A stretch of 64,000 nt of DNA from Bacteroides clarus YIT 12056 (GCF_900129655.1 NZ_FQWK01000009.1:1-64000); one strand, 5' to 3'. Shown: positions 53,787-63,375, numbered from the stretch's first letter. Translations and numbers: made by a program. The notes: a model not told the origin generated them from the sequence alone.

Positions 53787-54907
53787 GCAGGGAAGAGAGC
53801 GTACAACATTTCCTCGACCTGATTAAGAAATCACGTCGCGGTAAGTTTAAGGTCTACATCGGCATGATTGCCGGTGTAGGCAAAACTTATCGTATGCTTC
53901 AGGAAGCCCATGACTTGCTGGATAATGGGGTAGACGTGAATATCGGCTATGTGGAGACGCATGGACGCGCCGGTACGGAGGCGGTGTTGGCCGGACTGCC
54001 CGTAATTCCCCGGCGTAAGATATTCTATAAGGGCAAGGAACTCGAGGAAATGGACCTTGACGCCATCATCCGTATCCATCCGGAAATCGTCGTTGTGGAC
54101 GAGCTGGCGCATACCAATGTAGAAGGCAGCCGGAATGAGAAGCGTTGGCAGGATGTAATGGATTTGCTGGATGAGGGTATCAATGTCATATCCGCCGTCA
54201 ACATACAGCACATTGAGAGTATTAATGAAGAAGTGCAAGGTATTTCCGGTATCGAGGTAAAGGAGCGCATTCCCGACAGTGTGCTGGAAGAAGCGGATGA
54301 AGTGGTGAATATCGACCTGACGGCGGAAGAACTGATAACCCGCCTGAAAGCCGGCAAGATATACAAGCCGGATAAAGTAGCCCTTGCGTTGAACAACTTC
54401 TTCAAGACGGAAAATATTCTGCAACTGCGTGAGCTGGCTCTGAAAGAAGTGGCGTTAAGGGTGGAGAAGAAAGTGGAGAATGAAGTGGTGGTTTCCAGTG
54501 TCGGTGTGCGGCATGAGAAGTTCATGGCGTGTATCAGCAGCCATGAAAAGACGCCGCGCCGTATTATCCGTAAGGCGGCGCGGCTGGCAACCCGTTATAA
54601 TACATCATTCGTGGCTCTCTATGTACAGACTCCCCGGGAGAGCGCCGACCGCATCGCGCTTGCGAATCAGCGGCATCTGCTGAATCATTTCAAACTGGTG
54701 ACCGAATTGGGCGGAGAGGTTATGCAGGTGCAGTCCAAAGACGTGCCGGGCAGTATCGTTACGGCTTGCAGAGAGAAACAGATAACGACCGTTTGTATGG
54801 GCAGTCCCTCGTTCGCTTTGCCGCAATCTTTGTTTATGGTGCTGAGATATAGAAAATTTGTGAGCGAACTGGCGCAAGCAAACATAGATTTGATTATACT
54901 TGCATAA
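53783..54907 (+). CDS. kdpD: Stand-alone KdpD N-terminal sensor domain plus USP domain
   Basis: Cytoplasmic protein of 374 residues equal to the N-terminal part of KdpD only. The start at 53783 overlaps the previous stop as ATGA and begins MSREESVQHF. The KdpD domain (about 20-230) has Walker A GMIAGVGKT (27-35) and Walker B IVVVDELAHTN; a universal-stress-like domain (about 245-374) follows with VCMGSPSFALPQSLF. The membrane helices, GAF and kinase domains of full KdpD are absent; a separate kinase is encoded 20 bases downstream. It presumably reports potassium or ATP status to that kinase or directly to the regulator at 46739 (inference). Confidence 0.9.
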   Translation: MSREESVQHFLDLIKKSRRGKFKVYIGMIAGVGKTYRMLQEAHDLLDNGVDVNIGYVETHGRAGTEAVLAGLPVIPRRKIFYKGKELEEMDLDAIIRIHPEIVVVDELAHTNVEGSRNEKRWQDVMDLLDEGINVISAVNIQHIESINEEVQGISGIEVKERIPDSVLEEADEVVNIDLTAEELITRLKAGKIYKPDKVALALNNFFKTENILQLRELALKEVALRVEKKVENEVVVSSVGVRHEKFMACISSHEKTPRRIIRKAARLATRYNTSFVALYVQTPRESADRIALANQRHLLNHFKLVTELGGEVMQVQSKDVPGSIVTACREKQITTVCMGSPSFALPQSLFMVLRYRKFVSELAQANIDLIILA

Positions 54908-54927
54908 AATTTAATTCCTTGAGCGTT

Positions 54928-56367
54928 ATGAACATTCGTACTAAATTGATACTCAGTGTAGGCATTCTCGCAGGTATGATAATCCTGCTGGTAGCCCTCT
55001 CGGTTGTGAATCTCCAGATACTGACGGCTACGGAGCCGGATAGCCCTGCCGCCATGCCCGGCTTGCAGCGCGCCTTGCTGTGGATTTCCGTAACGGGCGG
55101 CATTTGCATTCTTGCCAGTATCGTGCTGCTGGTATGGTTGCCCCGTTCCATAAATAAACCTATCAGGGAACTGACGCAAGGCATCCTCGAAATAGCCAAC
55201 CATAACTATGAAAAGCGCCTTGATATGAGCGAGCACGAAGAATTTCGCGAAGTGGCCGATAGCTTTAACAGCATGGCGGAACGCCTCACGGAATATCGTA
55301 CCAGTACGCTGAATGATATTTTATCTGCCAAAAAGTTCCTGGAAGCCATTGTAAACAGCATCCATGAGCCTATTATCGGCTTAAACCGCGGGCACGAAAT
55401 CCTTTTCATCAATAAAGAGGCGTTGACCGTACTGAATCTGAAACGTGAAGATGTCATACGCCGTTCTGCCGAGGAACTGTCGCTGAAAAACGACCTGCTC
55501 CGGCGGCTGGTGAGGGAATTAATCAATCCGGGCGAGAAGAAAGAGCCTTTGAAGATTTATGCGGATAATAAGGAAAGCTATTTTCAGGCATCCTATATTA
55601 CCATTATGAATACGGATGCCGATACGGATGAATCCCATAATCTGGGCGATGTTATTCTGTTGAAGAATATCACCGAATTTAAAGAGCTGGATACGGCGAA
55701 AACAACCTTTATCTCTACGATTTCGCATGAGCTGAAAACCCCTATCTCCGCCATCCTTATGAGTCTGCAGCTTTTGGAAGACAATCGTGTGGGCGCCTTG
55801 AACGAGGAACAGGAACAACTTTCAAAGAGCATCAGGGAGAACGCCGACCGCCTGCTGGGTATTACGGGCGAGCTTCTTAACATGACGCAAGTGGAAGCCG
55901 GCAAGTTGCAGATGATACCGAAGATAACGAAGCCTATCGAACTGATAGAGTATGCTATCAAGGCGAATCAGGTACAGGCTGATAAGTTCAATATCCAGAT
56001 TGAGGTGGAATATCCGGAAGAGAAGATGCCGAAGCTGTTTGTGGATAGCGAGAAGATAGCATGGGTGCTCACTAACTTATTGAGCAATGCCATTCGTTAT
56101 TCCAAAGAAAACGGCCGCGTCGTTATCGGTGCAAAGCAGGAAGATAATTTTGTGGAGCTCTATGTGCAGGACTTCGGCAAAGGTATCGACCCGCGTTATC
56201 ACCAAAGTATCTTCGACCGCTACTTCCGCGTACCCGGTACGAAAGTGCAGGGAAGCGGTTTGGGGCTTTCCATATCCAAAGATTTTGTAGAGGCTCATGG
56301 AGGCACGCTGACTGTCCGGAGCGAGTTGGGAAAAGGCAGCCGTTTCGTTATTCGGCTGAAAGCGTAG
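54928..56367 (+). CDS. Sensor histidine kinase of the kdp region
   Basis: Inner-membrane kinase of 479 residues from the ATG at 54928 (an in-frame TTG three codons upstream is less likely). Two helices (about 7-29 and 50-71) flank a short periplasmic loop; a HAMP domain (about 72-125), a PAS domain (about 135-245), the HisKA domain with phospho-His267 in FISTISHELKTP and a HATPase domain with LLSNAIRYS, DFGKGID and GSGLGLSIS follow. It probably phosphorylates the NtrC-type regulator at 46739. It lacks KdpD's four-helix region, so it is not merely the second half of a frameshifted KdpD. It ends 18 bases from the converging AraC gene. Confidence 0.93.
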   Translation: MNIRTKLILSVGILAGMIILLVALSVVNLQILTATEPDSPAAMPGLQRALLWISVTGGICILASIVLLVWLPRSINKPIRELTQGILEIANHNYEKRLDMSEHEEFREVADSFNSMAERLTEYRTSTLNDILSAKKFLEAIVNSIHEPIIGLNRGHEILFINKEALTVLNLKREDVIRRSAEELSLKNDLLRRLVRELINPGEKKEPLKIYADNKESYFQASYITIMNTDADTDESHNLGDVILLKNITEFKELDTAKTTFISTISHELKTPISAILMSLQLLEDNRVGALNEEQEQLSKSIRENADRLLGITGELLNMTQVEAGKLQMIPKITKPIELIEYAIKANQVQADKFNIQIEVEYPEEKMPKLFVDSEKIAWVLTNLLSNAIRYSKENGRVVIGAKQEDNFVELYVQDFGKGIDPRYHQSIFDRYFRVPGTKVQGSGLGLSISKDFVEAHGGTLTVRSELGKGSRFVIRLKA

Positions 56368-56385
56368 TGGCGGTTTGCCGTTTAC

Positions 56386-57252
56386 CTATTTTCTGCGGTA
56401 CTGTTGGGGCGACATTCCTGTCTGTTTTTTAAAGAAAGTGCCGAAATAGGATGCGTTCGGGAAGTTGAAGAAATCGGAGATTTCCTGTACGTTCTTCTGT
56501 GTATTCTTGAGCAATGAAATGCTCTTGCGGATGATGGATTTGAACACCAACTCCTGTACCGTATATCCGCAGATAGACTTGGACAGAGCCGAAAGATATT
56601 TGGGCGACAGGCACAGCTTGTCCGCATAGAAGTCCACTCCCCGCTCTTTCGTATAGTATTGTTCTATCAACTGAACCAGGCGGATAAAGATGTCATGCTT
56701 GTGGCTTACGGATGCTTTCTCCGCAATGAGTTTACGGGTGTAGACCGAACAAAGCCTGTATGTCAATGCCAGCAGGAGCAGTTTCTGCTCGTATCGGTTG
56801 AACGTGTTCTCTTCTATTTTCAGCGTATTGTCCAGTAGCGACAGGTATTTCAAGACCTCTTCTTCCTCTCCGGTGTTCCATACATAGCACGGTTCGGTGG
56901 CCAGATGTGAATACAGGTTCATGGATACTACCGAATTTCCCATAATATCCCGTATGGGATCGGTCTGATAAATGAAGATGACTACTTCCACGTCGTCGGA
57001 TACGTACAGTACTTGAAACAGGGAGTCTTTCGGAAGAAAGAGCGTATCGCCGTCTTTGGCGGAAAACGATTTCTGATTGAGGATGAAGGTAAAACTTCCC
57101 CGGCGGCAAATCACCAGTCCCACCCCGTCTATCATAAACGGGCTTTGCAAGGCAGACGGAAAAGAGCGGAGCACGCCTTCCGAACTGCAAATTTGTTGTT
57201 TGCTCGATAGCGCATTGTCAAGGTGCGATAAACGTTCTTGCCGGGTATCCAT
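56386..57252 (-). CDS. AraC-family regulator of the efflux operon
   Basis: DNA-binding regulator of 288 residues. The C-terminal 100 residues carry two helix-turn-helix units (VDFYADKLCLSPKYLSALSK; VQEISDFFNFPNASYFGTFF) with the closing MSPQQYR typical of AraC/XylS. The N-terminal part is a cupin-like domain including MIDGVGLVICRRGSFTFIL. It is the last gene of a minus-strand operon 36 bases after the MFS exporter gene and probably controls it in response to an exported compound. It is unrelated in its N-terminus to the two mannan-locus AraC proteins. Confidence 0.9.
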   Translation of the reverse strand: MDTRQERLSHLDNALSSKQQICSSEGVLRSFPSALQSPFMIDGVGLVICRRGSFTFILNQKSFSAKDGDTLFLPKDSLFQVLYVSDDVEVVIFIYQTDPIRDIMGNSVVSMNLYSHLATEPCYVWNTGEEEEVLKYLSLLDNTLKIEENTFNRYEQKLLLLALTYRLCSVYTRKLIAEKASVSHKHDIFIRLVQLIEQYYTKERGVDFYADKLCLSPKYLSALSKSICGYTVQELVFKSIIRKSISLLKNTQKNVQEISDFFNFPNASYFGTFFKKQTGMSPQQYRRK

Positions 57253-57288
57253 GATGATAGAGATTACAGGTTTCGTTTGAAAACAGCG

Positions 57289-58929
57289 CTAAGTTAATAA
57301 TTTCCGTTTAGGATAGGGCAGTATCACGACAAATATCATGCAAAAAAGGCAGGCGTACAGCGTCCAACCCGCCATTTCCTTGACCGCCGATAAGGTGGCC
57401 TGCACCTGAATGCGTCCTTTAGCGGACATGGCTGCCATGTGGACGGCTTCCTGTTTGCTTTTTCCTTGATATTGCATTCCTTGCACGGTTTGCGTAAACG
57501 AGGCGGACGCTTCGGGATGCATCATATCCACATTCTGCGCATAACGGGTGATGTAGTATTGCTGCCGTTCCTGCAACACATTACTATATAAGGCGGTTCC
57601 GATGCAGGGAGCGAGCACCATGCGTACGGTAAGCATCGTGCAAATCCACGAGGACAGGAACTTGTAGGGCATACGCTGGGTGGCAAAAGTCGGTATCAGC
57701 GAGTATAGGAGCATCATACCCGTGGAGCGGATAATGACGGGATATTTCATCCGTTCGTATAATCCCGCGTCCTGTACCTCGAAATACATAAACATGGCGG
57801 ATAATCCCAAAAACAGGAATCCGGCGGCAAAGAGGTATTTGAAGTGCACTCCTTTTACGCTGAGCCAGATTGTTGCGATACCGCCGATAAAGTAGCCTAA
57901 CATAGACCAATTGCCCAGCGTAGCGTTTTGGTAGTTGTCCAATTTCATTCCTATGCCTGTAAATACGTTGACAAACAGAGAGCTGGAGTTCAGCACCATT
58001 AGCAGAAAGTAGAACAGGAATCCGAAGCGGATGGTACGCAGCTTGAGTACATCGAACTGATAATAGGGATTGCGCCGGGTTGCTTCTATATAGACGAACA
58101 GGATGCCCGCGACCACAGCTCCTACCGTTGCCCAACGGATGGTAGGGTCGTCATACCAGTCGAGAACCTTACCATAGGTCAGCACATAAGTGATGCACAT
58201 CAGTGTGATGCAGAAAATGGAGGCATTGCCAAACTGCTTGAAGTTAATGGGAAAACGGCGGGTGGCATATTTATGATAAGGCATCGTGACAAACGAAATA
58301 AGGATGCAAAGCAGCAACAGTCCCATCATGAAGTAATAAACGTATTGCCATTCGTATTCGTAAGTGAGCCATGCGGTGAGCGATGTACCCAACTGTCCCA
58401 GTACCATGAAAAACAGATAAATGGCAGGCTGCGCGGCGCTTCGTTCGATATCCAGCTTGTCCCAGCCTTCGCCGGTAGCGGGTTCGTTGCCGGGGGTAAT
58501 TTTCTCGGTTGCTTCCACATGCCCCGCATATTTGATGAGAGTGAACAGGTTGACCATCATCAGCACCATGCGCAGGAATCCCATGAACAGACTGCACAAT
58601 GCCAATAGGAATATGCTGTCCGTCTTGGCGCAGATATAACTGAAGATATACATCAGCGAGAATCCTGCGATGCACATCATCTTCTCCCTGCGTATGCATA
58701 CCAGCCGGTACAGGAAAGGGCAGAATGCCGCCATACCTATGGACGTGGCGAAGTTGGCAAACTGGATATGTTCGGATATGATACCCAGGCCGCTCATCAT
58801 TTCCGTACCGTTGGCGGAGTAGGTTCCGCCTACCGTAAGAATAGGCAGGAAGAACACTAACAGAATGATGATGCCTATCGGTTTGGGCACCCAGTTATAG
58901 AAAGGATAGTTCTTGGGATATGAGGGCAT
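57289..58929 (-). CDS. MFS exporter, EmrB/DHA2 type
   Basis: Inner-membrane proton-driven exporter of 546 residues with about 14 hydrophobic helices, as in DHA2 proteins. A long loop near residues 140-160 (EKITPGNEPATGEGWDKLD) and a C-terminal loop with SFTQTVQGMQYQGKSKQEA, followed by a final helix, resemble EmrB. Lying after an EmrA-like adaptor gene (25 bases) and a TolC-like gene, it forms a tripartite MFS pump. The substrate is unknown; multidrug or bile-salt export is typical of the family. Confidence 0.88.
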   Translation of the reverse strand: MPSYPKNYPFYNWVPKPIGIIILLVFFLPILTVGGTYSANGTEMMSGLGIISEHIQFANFATSIGMAAFCPFLYRLVCIRREKMMCIAGFSLMYIFSYICAKTDSIFLLALCSLFMGFLRMVLMMVNLFTLIKYAGHVEATEKITPGNEPATGEGWDKLDIERSAAQPAIYLFFMVLGQLGTSLTAWLTYEYEWQYVYYFMMGLLLLCILISFVTMPYHKYATRRFPINFKQFGNASIFCITLMCITYVLTYGKVLDWYDDPTIRWATVGAVVAGILFVYIEATRRNPYYQFDVLKLRTIRFGFLFYFLLMVLNSSSLFVNVFTGIGMKLDNYQNATLGNWSMLGYFIGGIATIWLSVKGVHFKYLFAAGFLFLGLSAMFMYFEVQDAGLYERMKYPVIIRSTGMMLLYSLIPTFATQRMPYKFLSSWICTMLTVRMVLAPCIGTALYSNVLQERQQYYITRYAQNVDMMHPEASASFTQTVQGMQYQGKSKQEAVHMAAMSAKGRIQVQATLSAVKEMAGWTLYACLFCMIFVVILPYPKRKLLT

Positions 58930-58954
58930 TTCCTTAATGATTAATCGTTGAGAA

Positions 58955-60046
58955 TCAGAGTTTGGCTTTTACTATTACCATCATGCCGGCCGCAAGTTTC
59001 CCGTTCTCCTCTTTGGACAGATGGGTGAAGTCGATGCGTACGGGTATGCGTTGCTGTATCTTTACGAAGTTTCCGGCGGAGTTGTCGGTGGGCACCAATG
59101 AGTATTTGGAACCCGTCGCACCGGAAATGGCGGTGATGGTTCCTGTAAACTCCTTGTCACTGATGGCGTCTACGGTGATGGCTACCTCTTGTCCTATACG
59201 CAGGTTCTCCACTTGTGTCTCTTTGTAGTTGGCGACAATCCATTTTTGAGTGTCGGGCAGAATGTAGGTGATGGTTTGCCCGGCTGTAATGAACTGGCCT
59301 TCTTCCAAGGTACGGCGTCCCAATTTGCCGTCGCAGGGAGCTGTTACTACGGTGTAGGAGAGGTTCAGGCGTGCCATCTCCAAAGCGGCCGTTGCCCGCT
59401 GAATGGCGGCTTCCGTACTTTCGCGGCGGTGTGATACCTCGTTTACGCCCGATAAGGCTGCTTTCTGTTGCCGTTTTGTAGCTTCCAGCTTTTTGCGGGT
59501 AGCTTCGTATTCCGTTTCTATCTGCTCGAGTTGTATAGGGGTGGCCGCGTTTCTCTGTACCAGATTCTGGTAACGTTGGCGGTCTTTCTCCAGTTTGGCG
59601 AGGCGGATTTCTATTTCGGAGATGGAAGCGTCGTATACAGAGGCGGTGGTCTGCGTGGTTTGCAGTGTAGCCCCGATTACGGTAGCCCCGGCTTGCGCAT
59701 CTTTCAGCGCGGCTTCGGCTTCCATTACGCGTATCTTATATTCGCGGTCGTCCAGTACAAGCAACGTGTCGCCTTTGCGTACTTCCTGATGCTCGGTGAA
59801 ATAAATCTTCTTGATATAACCCGATGCACGCAGGTTGATGGGAGAGATATACTGTTCTATCTGCGCGTCATTGCTGACCTCTGTCTGTTTATAATCAAGG
59901 AAGAGGCAAACAACCTCTATCACTCCCCAAACTACGATTGCCGCTCCCAGCAGGCTGACCGCGATTTGCCAACGGCGCAGCTTGCGCAGTTTCTTGGCTT
60001 TCTCCTGGTGTGTGCCCGACGTGTTATTTTTCGCTGTTGTTTCCAT
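58955..60046 (-). CDS. HlyD/EmrA-family membrane-fusion adaptor
   Basis: Periplasmic adaptor of 363 residues with a single N-terminal helix (about 26-48, LLGAAIVVWGVIEVVCLFL). Lipoyl half motif INLRASGYIKKIYFTEHQEV (about 70-90), a coiled-coil hairpin (about 110-215, rich in EKDRQRYQNLVQRN and EATRKKLEATKRQQ) and the second lipoyl half VTAPCDGKLGRRTLEEGQ (about 236-255) are clear. It links the MFS exporter downstream to the TolC-like protein encoded upstream (20-base gap). Confidence 0.92.
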   Translation of the reverse strand: METTAKNNTSGTHQEKAKKLRKLRRWQIAVSLLGAAIVVWGVIEVVCLFLDYKQTEVSNDAQIEQYISPINLRASGYIKKIYFTEHQEVRKGDTLLVLDDREYKIRVMEAEAALKDAQAGATVIGATLQTTQTTASVYDASISEIEIRLAKLEKDRQRYQNLVQRNAATPIQLEQIETEYEATRKKLEATKRQQKAALSGVNEVSHRRESTEAAIQRATAALEMARLNLSYTVVTAPCDGKLGRRTLEEGQFITAGQTITYILPDTQKWIVANYKETQVENLRIGQEVAITVDAISDKEFTGTITAISGATGSKYSLVPTDNSAGNFVKIQQRIPVRIDFTHLSKEENGKLAAGMMVIVKAKL

Positions 60047-60066
60047 ATGATGATTTGATTAACTTG

Positions 60067-61392
60067 TTATTTTACTAATGTATCTATTTGCCCTGTCAGT
60101 TTCAGCAGCAACAAGGTGGTTACCCGGTAGCTGTAATGGGCGCTGATGTAGCTGTTTTGCGCTTCGCTCATCTGCATTTCGTCTTGCAGCACCTCGGTCA
60201 TGGAAGCGATGCCTTCGCGATAGCGCTCCATGGTGACTGTATATACATCTTCGGCAAGCAGGTAGTTGTCTTTCTGCTTTTTGAAGTTGCGTTGGTTGTT
60301 CATCAGGTCGTTGGTGGCGTTCAGGTACTGGGTTTGCAGGCTTTTGCGGGTATTTTCCTGCGCCAGCTTTATGTTCTCGATATCTATGGCGGCCTTCCGG
60401 GTTTTGTAACGCTTGTCCAGCCCGTCAAATATCGGAATGCGCAGTGACAGTCCCAGTCCGTAGGAACGGAACCAGTGATTGGACGGTCCGGAGTGAAACC
60501 AATGGTAGGCTTTGTCTGTATAGGCGGAGAACATCCAGTTGCCGGTCAGGTTCAGTGAGGGGATATAGCCATAGCCAATCATTTTTTTCTGCTGTTCCGC
60601 CGCTGCCTTTTGCGATTGCAGCAGTTGGAGCTCGTACAGGTTTTCGGATAATCCGGTCAGCGCGACGGGGGTGATGTTTTCGGAGTTCACCGGCACTAAG
60701 GCTATCTGTTCATCGGCGGGATAGTCCATGATATATTTCAGCAGGTTCAGTTGCTGCTCCTGCATTGCCCGGACATTGTCGTATTGCACTTTCAGGTTTT
60801 CCAGATTGATATTGACGCGTTTTACGTCCACTTCCATAGCCATTCCGTTGTCATGGAAAGCCATGGTGATGTCTTTCAGCTCTTCCAGCCGGGTGATGTT
60901 GGCTTTTATCAAAGTGATTTGTTCGGCAGTGGTCTGTCCCAGATAGTACATCTTGCATATCTCCAGAATGAGGTCTTCCCGCGCTTTCTCGTAAGAAAGA
61001 CGGTTTATCTCATCCATGACTTTTGCAATGGATACGGTGGTATAAAGCGTCTGATTATAAAGAGGCATCTGCAATTGCAAACCTGCGTTGGCGTTGTAGC
61101 GCAAGGTCCGGGTTATGTTATACGGGTTTCCGTAGGCGGAGCCGTCGGTAACGGATACGGGCGGGTCTATATTATCATTATAGTTGGCGAACCCGTTGAT
61201 TTGAGGTAACAGCCTTGCACGGTTTTCGGAAATCCCGTATTTGCTTTTCCGCATTTCCTTGCGTTTGCTTTCCAAAGACAGGTTGTTCTCGATACCTGTT
61301 TCGAGGCAATCTTTCAGTGTCAAGGTCTTTTGGGCGTGTCCTGCGGCGGCCGGCAAACAAAGAAAGGAAAAAATGAATAGTAGCTTTTTCAT
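60067..61392 (-). CDS. TolC-family outer-membrane efflux protein
   Basis: Outer-membrane channel of the MFS tripartite pump, 441 residues from the ATG at 61392, giving a signal peptide MKKLLFIFSFLCLPAAAGHAQ; an in-frame start at 61416 overlaps the promoter. The N-terminal TLKDCLETGIENNLSLESK and two OEP repeats with long helices (about 130-230 and 330-430) match TolC. It is the first gene of the operon TolC / EmrA / EmrB / AraC, unlike the ABC efflux operon at the left of the window, where the TolC gene is last. The two TolC-like proteins are only distantly similar. Confidence 0.92.
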   Translation of the reverse strand: MKKLLFIFSFLCLPAAAGHAQKTLTLKDCLETGIENNLSLESKRKEMRKSKYGISENRARLLPQINGFANYNDNIDPPVSVTDGSAYGNPYNITRTLRYNANAGLQLQMPLYNQTLYTTVSIAKVMDEINRLSYEKAREDLILEICKMYYLGQTTAEQITLIKANITRLEELKDITMAFHDNGMAMEVDVKRVNINLENLKVQYDNVRAMQEQQLNLLKYIMDYPADEQIALVPVNSENITPVALTGLSENLYELQLLQSQKAAAEQQKKMIGYGYIPSLNLTGNWMFSAYTDKAYHWFHSGPSNHWFRSYGLGLSLRIPIFDGLDKRYKTRKAAIDIENIKLAQENTRKSLQTQYLNATNDLMNNQRNFKKQKDNYLLAEDVYTVTMERYREGIASMTEVLQDEMQMSEAQNSYISAHYSYRVTTLLLLKLTGQIDTLVK

Positions 61393-61413
61393 AATAATCA
61401 CCAATAATTTGTG

Positions 61414-61421
61414 CAAAGTTA
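61414..61421 (-). promoter_or_regulatory. -7 promoter element of the MFS efflux operon
   Basis: TAACTTTG on the minus strand matches TAnnTTTG exactly, 22 bases upstream of the start at 61392. No clear -33 element is present, which would allow for activator control by the operon's AraC protein. Confidence 0.6.
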
Positions 61422-61749
61422 GCGGCTTATCATGGAAGAATGCTATCCATATATAGACTGCTTATGTTCATATTTTCCTTTTTCTTAGCTCTTTAAAGGA
61501 AGAAAACAGGCAAAAAACAACTGTTTTAAATTTCCGCATGTACTTAATAAATGATAATAATCGTCTTTCTTATGAAAAAAAACGGGAAGAAACGTATTTA
61601 TCAACTTTATTATACTACCTTTGTCCCCAGAGTTTGAGTTACGAATCATTATCGTATAGTTCTTCTTTTAATATATTATTAGTAAGCAGTCCTCTCCTTT
61701 AATTATCCTCCTCACTCCAATTTATTATTTATTTTATAACATTTTTAGA
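61422..61749. other. Non-coding divergent region upstream of the RRM gene
   Basis: About 330 bases of A+T-rich DNA without a supported gene. It contains the promoter of the RRM gene (61615-61622) and, after it, a leader of roughly 120 bases before the start codon. No other structure is obvious by eye. Confidence 0.5.
61615..61622 (+). promoter_or_regulatory. -7 promoter element of the RRM protein gene
   Basis: TACCTTTG matches TAnnTTTG exactly. About 20 bases upstream only TTTA-like sequence occurs at the -33 position. It leaves a leader of about 120 bases. Confidence 0.6.
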
Positions 61750-62049
61750 ATGAACATTTACATTTCAGGTTTAAGTTATGGCGTTAATAATGCCGACTTG
61801 ACAAATTTATTTGCAGAGTTTGGAGAAGTTTCTTCAGCTAAAGTTATTCTCGACAGAGAAACCGGTAGATCCAGAGGATTTGCGTTTGTGGAGATGAGCA
61901 ATGACACAGAAGGACAGAAAGCTATTGACGAATTGAACGGCGTAGAATATGACAGCAAAGTTATCTCTGTAAGCGTTGCGCGCCCTCGTGAGGAAAGACC
62001 CTCAAACAGTAGACCTCATGGCGGTTATAACAACTCCAGAAGATACTAA
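61750..62049 (+). CDS. RRM RNA-binding protein
   Basis: Small cytoplasmic RNA-binding protein of 99 residues: a single RNA recognition motif (1-78) with RNP2 IYISGL (3-8) and RNP1 RSRGFAFVEM (about 40-49), then a short Arg/Gly/Ser-rich tail (RPSNSRPHGGYNNSRRY). This layout is like cyanobacterial and Bacteroidetes Rbp proteins, which act as RNA chaperones in cold or stress and as global regulators. It has its own promoter, a long leader and a terminator (62059-62087), and lies near a helicase and a cold-shock-domain gene. Confidence 0.95.
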   Translation: MNIYISGLSYGVNNADLTNLFAEFGEVSSAKVILDRETGRSRGFAFVEMSNDTEGQKAIDELNGVEYDSKVISVSVARPREERPSNSRPHGGYNNSRRY

Positions 62050-62058
62050 TATCAGAAT

Positions 62059-62087
62059 AAAGGCAGGAAACCCGATTTCCTGCCTTT
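62059..62087 (+). terminator. Intrinsic terminator of the RRM gene
   Basis: AAAGGCAGGAAA (62059-62070) and its perfect complement (62076-62087) flank a 5-base loop, 9 bases past the stop. The 3' arm ends in T residues. Confidence 0.8.
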
Positions 62088-62256
62088 CATAAACAAATTC
62101 CGTCTTTTTTTATTTAGCGGAAGCGTTCCGCTCCACCACCTGCACTTTTCATTCTACAAAGATTTATCAGACTTTTTGTATGGGCCACTTGAGTGAAGCG
62201 TGCTCCCATTATACCTGTGCTAATGTTTTGGCACGCTCATAAAACAATATATATAT

Positions 62257-63375
62257 ATGACATTTAAAGATTTAAATATAACCGAACCGATTTTAAAAGC
62301 AATTGAAGAAAAAGGATATACCAGTCCTACCCCTATACAAGTAAAAGCAATCCCCGCCGCCTTAACGGGAAAAGATATATTAGGCTGTGCGCAGACCGGA
62401 ACAGGAAAGACCGCCGCATTCGCCATTCCCATTATTCAGCATCTGCAGGCCGGAAAAGAACGGGATAAGAGTATCAAAGCCTTGATACTGACGCCTACCC
62501 GCGAACTGGCGTTACAGATTAGCGAGTGCATAGACGACTACGCCAAATATACGCAAGTCCGTCATGGAGTTATCTTCGGAGGAGTAAACCAGCGTGCGCA
62601 GGTAAATATGCTGCACAAAGGAGTCGACATATTGGTTGCCACTCCGGGACGCCTGCTGGATTTGATGAACCAGGGATATATCCGTCTGGATAGTGTACGG
62701 CACTTCGTATTGGATGAGGCCGACCGCATGCTCGACATGGGATTTATCCATGACATCAAACGTTTGTTGCCGAAACTCCCTAAAGAAAAGCAAACCTTAT
62801 TCTTCTCGGCTACCATGCCCGATACGATAATCGCTTTGACGAACTCACTGCTGAAGCAACCGGTAAAGATTGCCATAACCCCAAAATCGTCTACGGTGGA
62901 TACCATCGAACAGACCGTCTACTTTGTGGAGAAGAAAGAGAAAAGCAAACTGTTGATTTCCATTTTGCATAAAGCGGAAGGACAGTCGGTACTTGTTTTC
63001 TCACGTACCAAGCACAATGCGGACAGAATCGTCCGCGTATTAAGCAAAGCGGGTATCGGCAGCCAGGCCATTCATGGAAACAAAAGCCAGAATGCCAGGC
63101 AATCCGCATTGGAAAACTTCAAAACGGGTAAGATACGTGTAATGATAGCCACCGATATTGCGGCCAGGGGTATTGATATCAACGAATTGCCGTTGGTCAT
63201 TAACTATGACCTTCCCGATGTGCCCGAAACGTATGTGCATCGTATCGGACGTACCGGCAGAGCCGGTAACTCAGGGACGGCGCTGACTTTTTGCTCGCAG
63301 GAAGAGCGTAAATTGGTCAGCGATATTCAAAAGCTGACGGGCAAGAAGCTCAGTAAGGCTGAGTTCGCTATCTGA
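62257..63375 (+). CDS. DEAD-box RNA helicase (RhlE-like)
   Basis: ATP-dependent RNA helicase of 372 residues. Motifs in order: Q motif SPTPIQVKAIPAAL, Walker A AQTGTGKT, PTRELALQ, TPGRLLDL, DEAD in VLDEADRMLDMGF, SAT, then the helicase C domain with VLVFSRTKHNADRIVRVL, TDIAARGIDI and HRIGRTGRAG. There is no basic C-terminal tail, so it is a minimal form. Members unwind RNA in ribosome assembly and mRNA decay. About 200 bases separate it from the RRM gene, including an inverted repeat AGCGTGC/GCACGCT (62197-62237) in its leader region. Confidence 0.95.
   Translation: MTFKDLNITEPILKAIEEKGYTSPTPIQVKAIPAALTGKDILGCAQTGTGKTAAFAIPIIQHLQAGKERDKSIKALILTPTRELALQISECIDDYAKYTQVRHGVIFGGVNQRAQVNMLHKGVDILVATPGRLLDLMNQGYIRLDSVRHFVLDEADRMLDMGFIHDIKRLLPKLPKEKQTLFFSATMPDTIIALTNSLLKQPVKIAITPKSSTVDTIEQTVYFVEKKEKSKLLISILHKAEGQSVLVFSRTKHNADRIVRVLSKAGIGSQAIHGNKSQNARQSALENFKTGKIRVMIATDIAARGIDINELPLVINYDLPDVPETYVHRIGRTGRAGNSGTALTFCSQEERKLVSDIQKLTGKKLSKAEFAI

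Noticed and set aside
53783-56367. KdpD gene broken by a frameshift
   Set aside because: The second protein begins with its own helices and HAMP domain and has no KdpD-type four-helix region; both starts are well placed.
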